Positions 1 to 11,060 of a stretch of DNA of 64,000 nucleotides are shown here, in pieces. The translations under genes and the position numbers were made by a program. Position 1 is the stretch's first letter. Every line of letters starts with the position of its first letter. The DNA comes from Vicugna pacos (Eukaryota > Chordata > Mammalia > Artiodactyla > Camelidae): assembly GCF_048564905.1 (NCBI RefSeq), contig NC_133021.1, positions 24,935,097 through 24,999,096 of the forward strand, in the 5' to 3' direction. The notes beneath the pieces were generated by a model. The model did no database searches. It had not been told where the DNA came from and saw nothing but the letters and a program-made list of their open reading frames with translations.

Positions 1-540
1 TCAGCACATCCAAAGCAAGCCTGGGAATCCTCGTGTTTTACAAGCTCGCCACTGATCCCCTGGCACACGAACAGCTGAGAACCGCACGGCAGTGCTGTGT
101 GACCGTTTTAACAAACCCTTGGCAGTTTTAAGGTGTGAGGGCTGGGTAACTCCCTAAAGTCCATGGTTCCCAGGACCTCTGTTTTTACAAACACCCACAG
201 AGTGTTTTTATCCCTTTAACAAAACATCTTACTTTATGCACTATAATCCTTAAGAAACTGATGAGAAGGATGGAGATCTCAGGAAATCATCTCATCTCTC
301 TCCTTCCTGCAAGACTGAATATAAATTTGGTGCCAACTTGGAGTTTAGGCTTCCTGTGTCATTAGTTCAGAATCACTAGTGATAATGGTAAATATTCCCA
401 GAACACATCATTTAATGTGTACTTATAATATTGTTTGATGGGACTGTATAAATCTGTATCAGAATGACAATTATATGTGCATGTTTCTGTATCTTGAGCC
501 CCCAAACCAATTGCAAGACCTAGAACACAGTTTTTGAAAT
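1..540. other. Unassigned non-coding DNA
   Basis: I see no gene, no convincing splice-site pair and no repeat family I can name. Base composition is ordinary for mammalian intergenic DNA. Confidence 0.5.
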
Positions 541-930
541 TTTTTTATTATAAACATAATACAGAGTTATACAATATTCAAACATTACAGAAATACTTAA
601 AGTAAAAAGTGAAAATCTACCATAATCCCCAAAGCAAACAACCTCTCTGTGTCTGTATGTATGTATGTGTATATATTCAGCTTTTTCTATATATATGGAA
701 CATTCTTAACATAAATGAAATTTTATAAAATATAGTCTCATACACTTTGGCAATATATTAGACTTGTTTCCATGGTAGGACTTACCTCCTTTAGTAGTTG
801 GATAGCATTTCACTAAGTGGCTGTATGATGGTTTATTTAATTATTCTTGCATGTAATCAGCTTGTTCAATGGTTTTATTATAAATAGTGCTATAAGGAAC
901 GTGCTCGTTCATAGTCTTCAGATTTCTGCC
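541..930 (-). repeat. Ancient LINE fragment, probable
   Basis: This AT-rich stretch resembles the antisense of an old LINE 3' region: a T-rich start, a block read as 'calcium-like' AT repeats, and a later TTATTATAAATAGTGCTAT tract typical of antisense LINE-1-like ends. It is strongly diverged. A similar sequence style recurs at 62.2-63.5 kb. The family assignment is from memory and weak. Confidence 0.35.
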
Positions 931-934
931 CATG

Positions 935-1225
935 TGTCCCTGTTTCAGGATGTCTTCCCTGACCCCTGAGTTACTTTTGCTGTCCTAATACATGCTTTCA
1001 TAGCTCCACAGACCTCTCCACCATTGCCAGATCCAACTCAAATTTTACACACACTTGTGTGTAATATTTGATGAAAGTCTGAGGCCTCTACCAGATTCTG
1101 AGCTTCATGTGTCCAGGGGTATATCTGTTTGTGCTCCCCATGCATCCCCTGTGCCCAGCATGGTGTCTGGTAAATTATGGGCTCATGATAAATGTTTTCC
1201 AAATGTGCTAACAAACCTCCTTGTC
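935..1225 (+). repeat. L2 LINE 3' fragment
   Basis: The order of motifs matches an L2 3' end in sense: GATGTCTTCCCTGACC near the start, a loosely conserved middle, then a 'CCCAGCATGGTGTCTGG' block and a closing 'ATGATAAATGTTT'. These correspond to the L2 pattern of 'cccagcgcctggcacat ... ctcaataaatgttt'. Divergence is high, as expected for an element older than the placental radiation. Confidence 0.6.
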
Positions 1226-1689
1226 CATTTCAGAAGTGGTTTCTGTAGGATAAGTTTGCCTACAGAAAACATATTGGAAATTTTGAACCAAAAAGTGTGA
1301 GTTTTATTGTTAATAGATTTTGAGTTTATATTCATAAAAATATTATTCATCATAGAAAAGCTTCACCGTGCTTTCCTAGACAAGGGACATGATATATACA
1401 GTAGCGTATATTAGTATGTGATTTAAAAATTAGTATTTGTATATTGGGGCTCGTACTAGAAATTGTTACGTATGGCTTGCATCATCAAAGAGTGTTAGGA
1501 TCACCATGTTAGAGGAGAGAGATGCTTGAAGAAGGCCAGATGGGGCCCCAGAAGTAGGCACTCAAAGCCCCCCACTGTCTCAACTCAACCTTCCCTTTCA
1601 GCCTGGCCTCCCAGTTTTGGGCCCGTGCAATTTGTATTTTAGCGTTGTCATATGTTCTTTTATCCCCCACCCACCCTTCCCTTTCCCCT

Positions 1690-1950
1690 CCATTCTACTT
1701 CTGTTCATATCTGGAATGCATTTCTCCCTAGTCTCCCGGTCTCTTCACTGCAGATCAAATGTGATTTCCATCATAAAGCTTTCAGGATGCTCAGCTGGGA
1801 TTAGTGACTTTCTCTTGTGTGCTCCGAAGTCCTTTCTTCCTAGTACTATTCCAGCCCTTACTATGTAGGGACTTACATAACAGTTATTAGTAAGCCTCTC
1901 AAAATTAGGTTGTAAAGTCCTTTGGGGTGAGTAGACATTGCGACAGACAG
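1690..1950 (+). repeat. Possible L2 LINE fragment
   Basis: The text 'CTGGAATGCATTTCTCCC' followed by a GTGATTTCC...CTTTCAGGA stretch resembles the more 5' part of an L2 3' region ('ctggaatgccctccc ... cagctcagatgtcacctcc'). It is heavily diverged and could be chance similarity. Confidence 0.35.
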
Positions 1951-1954
1951 ATGA

Positions 1955-1975
1955 AAGAGAGAGAGAGAGAGAGAG
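1955..1975. repeat. (GA)n microsatellite
   Basis: A run of about ten GA units is seen directly. It is short and may vary in length between individuals. Confidence 0.9.
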
Positions 1976-2074
1976 GCTGTGACTGAACCATTCATTATTG
2001 ATCAAATACATATTTATAGGGTGCTTTCTAATGTTTTAGGCTCAGGGGATCATTATCTTTAAAGAACTTGAGTC

Positions 2075-2204
2075 TAAAGCAGAGGGAATGAATATATGTA
2101 TATTCATGTATGACTGAAAAATTGTGCTATACACCAGAAATTGACACAACCTTGTAAAGTGACCATAACTCAGTACAAAAAATAAAGTTAAAGCAGAGGG
2201 AATG
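2075..2204 (+). repeat. 5'-truncated LINE-1 3' end with 16-bp target duplication
   Basis: About 98 bases of LINE-1 3' UTR in sense (2091-2188), including the block 'TGTGCTATACACCAGAAATT' and an A-rich end, are flanked by a perfect 16-base direct repeat TAAAGCAGAGGGAATG at 2075-2090 and 2189-2204. The perfect duplication is the hallmark of LINE-1 target-primed insertion and suggests a fairly recent event. The 5' truncation is extreme: only the last ~100 bases of the element were copied. Confidence 0.88.
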
Positions 2205-3672
2205 GGGTGACAATAAGTAATGTCTAATAACATTTTGCATTAGATATCCCAATAATTTGAAATTGGGTTTCTGACTGAATTTATTTCATTACGCTAATAC
2301 GTTCTCAATGAGTCTTTCAGTGTGTTCATTAATTTATAACATCATCATTTTTACATTATAAATTCAGGGTTTAAGAATTTTATTGACTCCTCAAAGTTAT
2401 ATCTGCCAGTAAGAGTGGTGACCTCCTGAGTGATAGAAAGAAGTTGTGTTTGCAGCCGCTTAACTACCAGGCTTTACCGAGAGGGGCTCTCTAGTGGGAG
2501 GTGATAATGATTCCTCATTCGCTGTTCTTTTTAAAATAAAAAGAATAAATAAATAAAATAAAAGTAACTCTCTCCTAAAACAATAGAAAACTCAGTCTCT
2601 ACAAATAAAATAGAGCAGAACTTGATAAACCTTGGCTTTCATTTTCACTGTCGGTCACTACAGCTCATCACAATTGGGTCCATCTTTGACTGCATCCCTA
2701 ATCTTGATTAGAAAACTTACTTCTCTAAAATTTCTCCTAGTTTTGGCCAAGTTTCTGGGAATTCAGACCAGTTTGGCAAAAAAAAAATTGTAGTTTCTTA
2801 CAGTTGTCAGTGTCTTTCTACTTTTACAGCCAATAATCAGGCTATTGAGGGTATTGGTGCTAACTAATCAAGTCTATATTATCTTTTTAGTAATATCCCA
2901 TTCTGAGTCTCTCGCCTTGCCTCCCCTCATGCAAACTAGAGAAAACAAACTAACTAACCATATATTTTTACTGAGTAGAAAAGGCAGAACTTTTTTGGTT
3001 AAACCTTTTCAAATCAGAAGGTTTCTATACAACTAACTTCCCCTAAATTTTCAACTACCTACTCTTTTCCATTTGAGAGAGAAAACTTTTGCTTTCCTTC
3101 TCTGTTACTCAACCCCTCCTTTAGCCATTTTTTCCCCAAAGTCACTTCTCTTATTAATTCTCTAATAATGTGCAGTTTTTAAACTACTTGTGATGTGTTC
3201 TTTCTTAATAGCATGTGGTCATCACTCGAATCATGAAATAGTTTTAGATACACAAGAAGAGATTAGAACTGCTCCTGGCTTTCAGATTGTCAAACAGAAA
3301 CTTATCTCACTATCCTCTCAAAAGAAAACAAAAATAAAAACTTATATTGCTTGTTTTTTCCATTCTTGTCATTCCATTAAACACTGAGTGAGGTGCATGA
3401 CAGGTGCTGGGAAAACCCGTGTTGTTACTAACATGTTTGATTTACAACATATATGGAGCTGATCTGTTAACTTCTTAAAATTTTTTCTTAAAACAATTTA
3501 CAGGAGGAAACCTACCGCCCAGAAGTTTATGTTCTAATTTTTCTTATTTGAAAGTAACTTTCCTTACCTCCTGTGGATTTATAAAATGTGGTTGTTGATC
3601 TGTATTCAGTTAATGAAGAGTGACTCTGAAAGTTTTTATAGAATAGGAAAAAAAATGGCTGAACCAGCAAAA
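2205..3672. other. Unassigned non-coding DNA
   Basis: AT-rich sequence with no gene or repeat I can name. Small open frames of 60-65 codons here have no recognisable domain, and I treat them as chance frames. Confidence 0.5.
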
Positions 3673-3675
3673 CTT

Positions 3676-3815
3676 CTTTTTTTGGGGAGGCAGAGTAACT
3701 AGCTTTATGTATGTATGTATTTATTTATTTATTTAAACAGATTTATCGAAGATTGAACCCAGGACCTCGTGCATGCTAAGCATGCACTCTACCACTGAGT
3801 TACATTCCCTTCCCA
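3676..3815 (-). repeat. Camelid-type tRNA-derived SINE
   Basis: The minus strand reads as a tRNA-like head with a B-box-like segment. On the plus strand this appears as 'GATTGAACCCAGGACCTCG' followed by GCATGCTAAGCATGCACTC. The left side holds the T-rich reverse of the A-rich tail, with TTTA and TATG repeats at 3709-3736. A diverged flanking repeat (CAAAACTTCTT on the left, ACAAATTTCTT on the right) may be the target duplication. RNA polymerase III-derived SINE; no coding capacity. Confidence 0.8.
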
Positions 3816-3826
3816 CAAATTTCTTA

Positions 3827-4425
3827 GATGTGTAAAGTTGTGCAAGACACCTGGAAATGTCAGTATCAACAAAAATATTAACCAAAAAAAAAGAATTTTC
3901 AGAGCAAGAAAGTGATCTAGCAGCATACAGCTACAGATGAAAGAAACCTCTTTAATTTTTACAAATGATACCTGACCCCTGCTTGTGCAGGTGGAGACTC
4001 AACTTTGAGGCTTTATGTCAGGAGCAGTGACCAGTAAAGACCCTCAGGAGATGTAACCCCCTAAGAGAATCCACATGTACCTGAGAAATAGGAAGCTGGT
4101 CGATATTAAGCCCTAGGCAACGATGATGACCAGATGTCTTATTCCTGTTTCTCTAATGGTAGCAGCCCCCGCCGCAGAGGATGCTCAGCCTGGATGTTTG
4201 TGGTTAAGTGGCTGCTACATTCTCTCCAGTTACTAAGGGATTTATGTTACATGTGAGGGAAAGCTTCCTGACAGCAAACTAGTTGAACATTCAGATGGGA
4301 AGTATGTCCAGTATATTTTAGATATTGCCCTAAATGACCGACTCTTCAAATGTGTTCCCATTATAGAAACGTTCTATTCTTACTGCCTTTATCAAATGTT
4401 ATTTTTGAAGAAAGACTTGTTTAAC
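3827..4425. other. Unassigned non-coding DNA
   Basis: No gene or clear repeat seen. Confidence 0.45.
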
Positions 4426-4427
4426 TG

Positions 4428-4525
4428 ACTGGACTGTAATCTCTGTCCCCCTTGGCTTTTGTATCCCTAATACCTGGCAAAGTGCCTGACATTAGAAATT
4501 TGATAAATGTTGACTGAATTAAATT
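4428..4525 (+). repeat. L2 LINE 3' end
   Basis: The block GTATCCCTAATACCTGGCA followed by 'AAGTGCCTGACATTAG', then 'TTTGATAAATGTTGACTGAA', matches the L2 terminal pattern of 'tatccccagtgcctagcacagtgcctggcacat ... aataaatgttgaatgaa'. Old and diverged. Confidence 0.65.
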
Positions 4526-7165
4526 TGAAAGGTGTTATTATTTGGTAATTTCCATAAAACTTTTCCATTCCATTGATGGAGATCCTGTGGGAAAGAAAGG
4601 TTTCAATTTTTGCTAAAGCAATAAAACGTCTTTGACTAAGGAGAAAGACCAAAATTACATAAAGACCCACATCAAATTTCTATAGAAAGGTGTTTTATTT
4701 TTCTTTTGGATTGCATTGTATAATGAAAGATCATAAGGTATTTTTAAAAAAAAAGTGGTTAAGATAAAATAATTAGTAATGCCAATAATTAGTAAGTAAT
4801 ACTTAACAGTAGTAAGTCTTATTTGGCCTGTGGAGAGGGTTTATTCTAGATCATTTCAATATATGTTTGGAAAGGCCTATTTTTTAAATATTATAACACA
4901 TTTTAATAAATGAAGGCATTTAAACTTTACTCTCTTTCAGTCCAAAAATGGATAGCATAGGGTCTATAACATGTTTGGAGAATTTAGCATAAAAAGTCTT
5001 GATTTGTATCTGAAAGCAGGCATGCTCTGGTTTCTTCTGTTCCTTCATTCCATTAAGCTGGAATCACAGACAGTTCAAGGCAAATCACATGAGACCCTGG
5101 GTCCTTGATGCTTTTTTCAGAACGCTTCCAAGTGGTCTCACTTGGACAATGCCGTATCCTGGTTTTGAATGCAGGTGTGGAAGGTTTGTGACTCTGTGTC
5201 AAGGGGACTGAACCCTCTGTTATTCTGTTATTCTAGGCTTAAGGAACTACAGGTCTATAGACTTAGCCCCTGCCAGGCATTCATATGAAGAAACCATCAT
5301 ATCAGCACACAAGTATTATTTTCATCCCAGAATATGCACCACTTTGTGACAGCAGATTCAGTCTGCTGTCTAATAGACACCAGAGTATTCAGTCCCCTGC
5401 TGTCATCCTGGCCTTTCACATCTGTGCCTTTTTTCTACTGGCCGAGTGGCTAGGATCTGTCCCCAACACAGCTTTCAGATTCTCTTGTCTCACGCCTCTT
5501 AGGAAATTCATACATTTTTACAGACAGGAAACCAGACTTGCATTGTAATAAATCTATCTTTATTAAATATCCAGTCTTAGCGAATTCATCAGGCACATGA
5601 GTGTGTTATCTTTCCTTCCTGCCAGAGCACACGCTCAAGCCTTTCTTTTCATCCACGTGTTTAATGATGCGTCAACCCCACTGTCCGGAAACTTGCATTC
5701 TGCTTCACAAAGGCAGTCGATAGACTGTCCATGTTGTCCCTTTTGTCTTTTTCTAATAAGTTCTTCCAGCAGAGCTAAAAAGAAAAAAAAACCCCAAACA
5801 CTATGACCTTTTCAATACATCATTTGAACCAAAGTTCAGGACAAATTAAGAACAAGATCGAGATAAGTTTGTGGCACACACACAAACATTGGCTCAACTT
5901 CCTTTAAAAAATACTTTATTTCACAGCCTGAACTATCTTATTTACTTTGGGTATAGACTAAGTGGCATGTGTGTATATAAAAAAATAATAAGCAGAAAAT
6001 ATTAATAGAGTGCCACCAAATATACTGTGCAATGCATTTTAGTTTTTCATTTAAAGAATCAACAAAGCACAGAAGACACGAGAACTATCAGAATGTATTT
6101 ATTCTGTTTCTTAGCGTGTCATTTTTCCAGGCAGCAAACACAGAAATAAGGGCTCTTTCAGCCAAGACTATCACAATTCATCTGCATCCTAAAGGCACAG
6201 AGCCTTTTCGGAACAATCATCACATTGTCCTTTCAGCAATAATACACTATAGCACTTTTCGATTGTTTCCACAGAGTCAAGGGGATTCATCCAACAGTAA
6301 TAGCCGTGGGCAGAGCAGCAGCTACACCAGTGTGAACACATCCTTTATAGCTTCTCGTGGGGAAATGCAGAACAGAGGCATGATGTGACCCATTATTCCA
6401 AGCTATTCTGGCCATGCTTGAGAGGCAGGTGGCACTTTCCAGAAAATTAGAATCAAATAAAATAGATCCTTTTGCTCAAGAGCCTAACATCTATGCCGCC
6501 AAACCCTGTATTTATTTAGTCTCGCTCTAAACTGCCCATGTGTAGTTCGCCTTTGGTCACATCCAGGAACGCCAAGAGTCCTCAGTCCCCGAGGAGAGAC
6601 AAAGTGCCCTGTTCTGAAACCCTCTGTGGCTTGATAGCGGTTCAGACAGCACTTTGCTTCACACTGCTTTCTAATTCTCCTCATCCTGTCTCCTACCCCT
6701 TCATCAAGATGATGGAAGTGGGGTTTGACCTCTTTTCTCCTTCAGTGATGCACCTGATTGGATGAATGTGGGAAGAAGAGATGCTCTGAGGAAAAAAAAA
6801 AGATCATACACAGACTTTGCATCCATTTACAGTCATAGCCACAGAATCAACCCAGTCTGACCTGGCCGGCTGAGAGGAGATTACCTCCCAGGTCTTCATT
6901 AGAGCACAGAATCCATGTTAATTCAGTTGCTAAGGTTGTTACCTTTCTGTAGGTGCAATCACATTTAGGCTTCAGTCCTTTATACTCATCTTCCCCTCTC
7001 CAAAAAAGAAAAAAGAAAAAAGGAAAAACAAGAATCACAGGTTGAGTTTGGGCACCTCATTCTTTACCTGCAGGGTCCTAACCTGTGGTGACAGCTGCCC
7101 GGCTCCCATCCACCCACAGAACTTGGCTGGCTGATTTCAATAATGATTTTGTGGCAACGGCAGGA
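4526..7165. other. Unassigned non-coding DNA
   Basis: No gene I can name. The longest frame (6032-6388, 118 codons, plus) has a serine/asparagine-rich end and ends just after AATAGCCGTGGGCAGAGCAG. Two T/C-rich stretches ending in AG (near 6130 and 6273) look like splice acceptors, but there is no matching donor and no protein family I recognise, so I do not call an exon. A/T-rich runs and short A-tracts occur near 5778 and 6790. Confidence 0.45.
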
Positions 7166-7169
7166 ACTT

Positions 7170-7200
7170 TTGTTTGTTTTGTTTTGTTTTGTTTTGTTTT
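7170..7200. repeat. (GTTTT)n microsatellite
   Basis: Five to six GTTTT units in tandem, seen directly. Confidence 0.85.
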
Positions 7201-7535
7201 CCAGTTCCTTCATCGTCTTTTCAGACTGTCAGAGCAATATGTGCTCACCTTAGAAAATCCAAAAAGTATAGACAATTATAAAGGAACAAAATATTGCTGC
7301 CAGCTGGAGATAAACCTATTAATAGATTTACCTACTCGAATGGTTTTTCCTGGTTCAAGGGTTTATCAACAATGGGACTGGCCAGTAAGTCTCGCCAAAG
7401 CCTTGCTATTGGTTCTCGGCTTTCTCCTCAACAACTCTGGAATGTACTGATGTTTCTCACACTTCATTGTAGCTGCCTATTTATTTGTTTGTTCATGCCC
7501 ATCCTTAAGGGAGTGTCTATCACATTGTAGTTGGT

Positions 7536-8907
7536 CAATAAACATTTTTTTAAAAATTGGGGTAATGTTGGTTTATAACGTTATGTAAGTTTCATGTGCA
7601 CAATATTATATTTCTGCTTCTGTGTACACCATAGTGTGCTCACCTCCCAAAGCTGAGTTTCCATCCATCACCAGTTGATGCCCTTTACCCATTTCACCCT
7701 TCCCCCTACATCCCCACACCTTCCCCTCTGGTAACCACTACTCTGCTCTCTGTATATACATGTTGGTTTTCATTTGGTTTGGATTGTCCATTTGTTGTTT
7801 GCTTGCTTTTTATATTCCACATATGAGTGAAATCACCTGGTATTTGTGACATTTTACTTAGCATAATACTTTCAAGGTCCATCCATGTTGTTGCAGATGG
7901 CAAGAATTGATCTTTTTATGACTTAGTAGTATTCCATTGTGTGTGTGTACACATCTTCTTTATCCTTTCATCTATTGATGGGCAGGTTGTTTCCATATCT
8001 TGGCAATTGTAAACAATGCTGTGATGAACATAGGGGTGCATGCATCTTTTCAAATTAGTGTTTTCATATTTTTTGGATAAATACCCAGAAATGGAATTGC
8101 CAGATCATATGAAAATGCTATTCTTAATTTTTTTGGAGAAATCTCTGTATTCTTTTCCATAGTGGCTGCACAAATTTACATTCCCACCAACAGTGCACAA
8201 GGGTTCCCCTTGCTCTCCATTCTTGCCAGTGCTTGCCATTTCTTGCCTGTTTGATAATAGCCATCCTAACAGGTGTGAGGTGATACCTCACTGTGGTTTT
8301 CCCGTGCATTTCCCTAATGATTAGTGGTGCTGAACATCTTTTCATATGTCCATTGGCCATCTGTATGTCTTCTTTGGAAAAAATGTCCATTTCAGCAATT
8401 CTGCACATGTTTAAATGGGGTTGTTTATTTTTTGTTGTTGAGTTGCAGGAGTTCTTTATATATTTTGGATATTAACCCCTTATCAGATAGATGATTTGCA
8501 AATATCTTCTCCCATTTTGTAGGTTATCTTTGCATTGTGTTGATGGTTTTCTTTGCTGTGCAGAAGTTTTTAGTTTGATATAGTCCACTTGTTTATTTTC
8601 ACTTTTGTTTCCCTTGCCTGAGGAAACTTATCCAAAAAGATATGGCTAAGACCTGTGTCAAAAAATGTACTGCCTGCACTGTCTTGTAGAAGTTTTATGG
8701 TTTCAGGTCTTACATTCAAGTCTTTAGTCCATTTTGAGTTGGTTTTCGTGTGTGGTGTGAAATAGTGCTCTAGTTTCATTTTTGTGTGCGTGACTGTCCA
8801 GTTTTCTCAACACAATTTATTGAAGAAACTATCCTTTCTCCATCGTATGTTCTTTTCTCCTTTGTCATAAGTTAATTGTCCATATATATGTAGGACAATA
8901 AACATTT
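7536..8907 (-). repeat. 5'-truncated LINE-1, antisense, with 12-bp target duplication
   Basis: On the minus strand this is about 1.35 kb of LINE-1: the end of ORF2 (reverse transcriptase C-terminal region) and a short 3' UTR. The plus strand shows the antisense marks, such as the 'AGTAGTATTCCATTGTGTG' block and the 'CATTTCCCTAATGATTAGTG' block. Translated pieces on the minus strand include 'MPSATTWMDLESIMLSKMSQ' near 7903, the ORF2 C-terminal signature. CAATAAACATTT at 7536-7547 is repeated exactly at 8896-8907 and marks the target site. The left copy looks like the end of an older L2-type 'ggtcaataaacattt' 3' end, so the LINE-1 landed in an older LINE. Confidence 0.9.
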
Positions 8908-9272
8908 CTTCACTGAAGTAAAACAAATCAATGCAATTATCCAGCAGTGAATTTCTGGCCCAGAATCAAAAGTTTAGTTTGGGTTCACAGTTGTAGCCAA
9001 CAGCAAGTCAAGTTTTATCTGCCAAGGAATACATGTATTTTTCTTTCAGTATAAAATGTCTACTGTCTTACTTTAATAATCTGGATGGAATTCTCTGTCT
9101 CTGATGATTCTGACATTTCATAAATGTCCAGAAAGAGAAACAGAAAATAAGAAGCCACAAAATAATCAGTATTTAACAGTTTCTAATTAGAGTATGTCCC
9201 ACTGTTAATACAAATATCTTATTTTTAAACCTTGTTCATAACTCTGGGGAAAAAAATCAAAAGGCAGCAAGG
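8908..9272. other. Unassigned non-coding DNA
   Basis: No gene or clear repeat seen. Confidence 0.45.
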
Positions 9273-9274
9273 TA

Positions 9275-9530
9275 TATGATGGAGAAATCCAGCTCTGAAG
9301 GTGGAGGATATGGATTTAAAATTTGGTTTTGACATTTTCTTACTCCAAATTTAATCAGGTTACTAAACCATCCAAAATTAAGAAAACACTTTCAGTTTCT
9401 TCACCTGGTGAAGTGCAGATAATGATCTCTTCACTGAGTTATTTTTAGGATTAAATGAGATAAAAGGCAAAAAGCACCTGGCAGAAAGCCTGCTTATGTG
9501 GTAGGTGGTCAAAAACTGTTGGTTGAATCC
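9275..9530 (+). repeat. MIR SINE
   Basis: The sense MIR order is visible: a 'CTCTGAAGGTGG' head, a central 'TCAGTTTCTTCACCTGGTGAA' stretch (equivalent to 'cagtttcctcatctgtaaaa'), then AGGATTAAATGAGATAAAAG and 'GCACCTGGCAGAAAGCC'. MIR is an ancient tRNA-derived SINE shared by mammals. Confidence 0.7.
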
Positions 9531-10080
9531 GAAGGAATACGCTCTCTCACCTTATTTTCCTTTCAAGTTTATGCTAATTTCTTTAAAAATTTAGACATCA
9601 CAGACAAATTCATTTTACAAATTGCAAAAATTAACAACTGAGGAATAGAAACTCAATGACCCCTACAGACTTTCAAAGTATTCACTGTTTTTAAAACTTC
9701 CACAAAAGAAATTCCAAACACAATAGGTACAATGGTGAATTCTTCCACGTATTTTATGAAGAAACAATAAAGTTAACATGCATGTGCAGAGAGCACAAAG
9801 ACAGAAAAAAACTTTCGCACTTATTTTAGGACAACTGCATGAGCCTAACCCAAATCTGAAAATGGCATTAAATAAAATTTCCCTCGTGCACAAAGAGGTA
9901 AATGCAGATAAAATATTAACAGAGAAAACCCAGTGTTTACTTATTCCTTACACAAGGAATAAGGCATTTTGTTTAAGCCTCTTACCTTACTTTTAGGTGG
10001 TGCTTTTCTTCCACCAAATAATCATTTTATTTATTTACTTACTTATTTATTGGTACTCTGTGTGAGGAAAAATGATTTTA
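9531..10080. other. Unassigned non-coding DNA with a short perfect hairpin
   Basis: No gene seen. At 9940-9963 a perfect 10-base inverted repeat (CTTATTCCTT / AAGGAATAAG) with a 4-base loop ACAC is present. No pri-miRNA-length stem surrounds it that I can see. Confidence 0.5.
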
Positions 10081-10084
10081 CATT

Positions 10085-11060
10085 TTGAATTTTCTTTTCT
10101 GGACGTGCCGTTGTCTGGTTTTGGTATCAGGGTGATGGTGGCTTCATAGAATGAGTTTGCGAGTGTTCCCTCCTCTTCAGTCTCTTGGAAGAGTTTGAGA
10201 AGGTTAGGCGTAAGTTTTTCTTTAATGTTTGGTAGAATTCCCCAGTGAAGCCATCTCGTCCTGGCCTTTTGTTTGCAGGGAGTTTATTATTATTATTATT
10301 ATAGATTCTATTTTACTTCTAATAATTAGTCCGTTCAAATTATCTATTTTTTCTTGATTCAGTTTTGGTGGACTATATGTTTCTAGAAACTTGCCCATTT
10401 TTTTCAAGGTTGTCTGATTTGTTGTTATATAATTGTTCATAGTATTCTCTTATGGTTTTTTGTATTTCTGTAGTATTAGTTGTAATTTCTCCTCTTTCCG
10501 TGCTTATTTTGTTTATCTGTATCCTCTCTCTTTTCTTTTTGGTGAGCCTGGCTAGAGGTTTGTCAATTTTGATCACTCTTCCGAAAAACCAGCTCTTGGT
10601 TTTATTAAATTTTTCTATTTTTTAATCTCTATTTTATTTATTTCCTCTCTGTTGTTTATTATTTCTTTCCTTCTGCTGACTTTACATTTTGTTCTTCTTT
10701 TTCTAATTCTTTGAGGGGATAGGTTAGGTTGTTTGTTTGAGATTGTTCTTGTTTTTTGAGGAAGGACTGTATCACTATGAACTTCCCTCTTAGGACTGCT
10801 TTTGCTGCATCCCATAGATTTTGTGTGGTTGTGTTTTCACTGTCATTTTTCTCAAAGTATTTTTTTAATTTCCTCTTTAATTTCATCATTGATTGACCCA
10901 CTGGCTTTTTAGTAACATGATATTTAGTCTCCATCACAATTGTTTTTTTCTCACTTCTTTTTCTGTGGTTGATTTCTAGTTTCATGCCATTGTGGTCAGA
11001 AAAGATGCTTGAAATAATTTCTATCCTCTTAAATGTGTTGAGGTAGATTATTAGATATAA
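10085..11060 (-). repeat. LINE-1 ORF2 internal fragment, antisense
   Basis: The minus strand carries the middle of ORF2. It has translated pieces such as 'NWDAAKAVLRGKFIVIQSFL'-like text near 10.8 kb (from the endonuclease/RT linker, 'W-AKAVLRGKFI') and an 'SLGNSTKH'-like RT piece near 10.25 kb. The frame is broken into several short ORFs (10222-10440, 10373-10576, 10659-11108). No 3' UTR or poly(T) tract is at the left end, so this piece has lost its 3' end as well as its 5' end. Confidence 0.85.
10284..10305. repeat. (ATT)n microsatellite inside LINE-1
   Basis: About six ATT units interrupt the antisense LINE-1 sequence. Seen directly. Confidence 0.8.

Noticed and set aside
6032-6388. 118-codon frame with acceptor-like sites
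   Set aside because: No recognisable protein family and no paired donor; could be chance.
9940-9963. microRNA hairpin
   Set aside because: Only 10 paired bases with a 4-base loop and no extended stem in the flanks.
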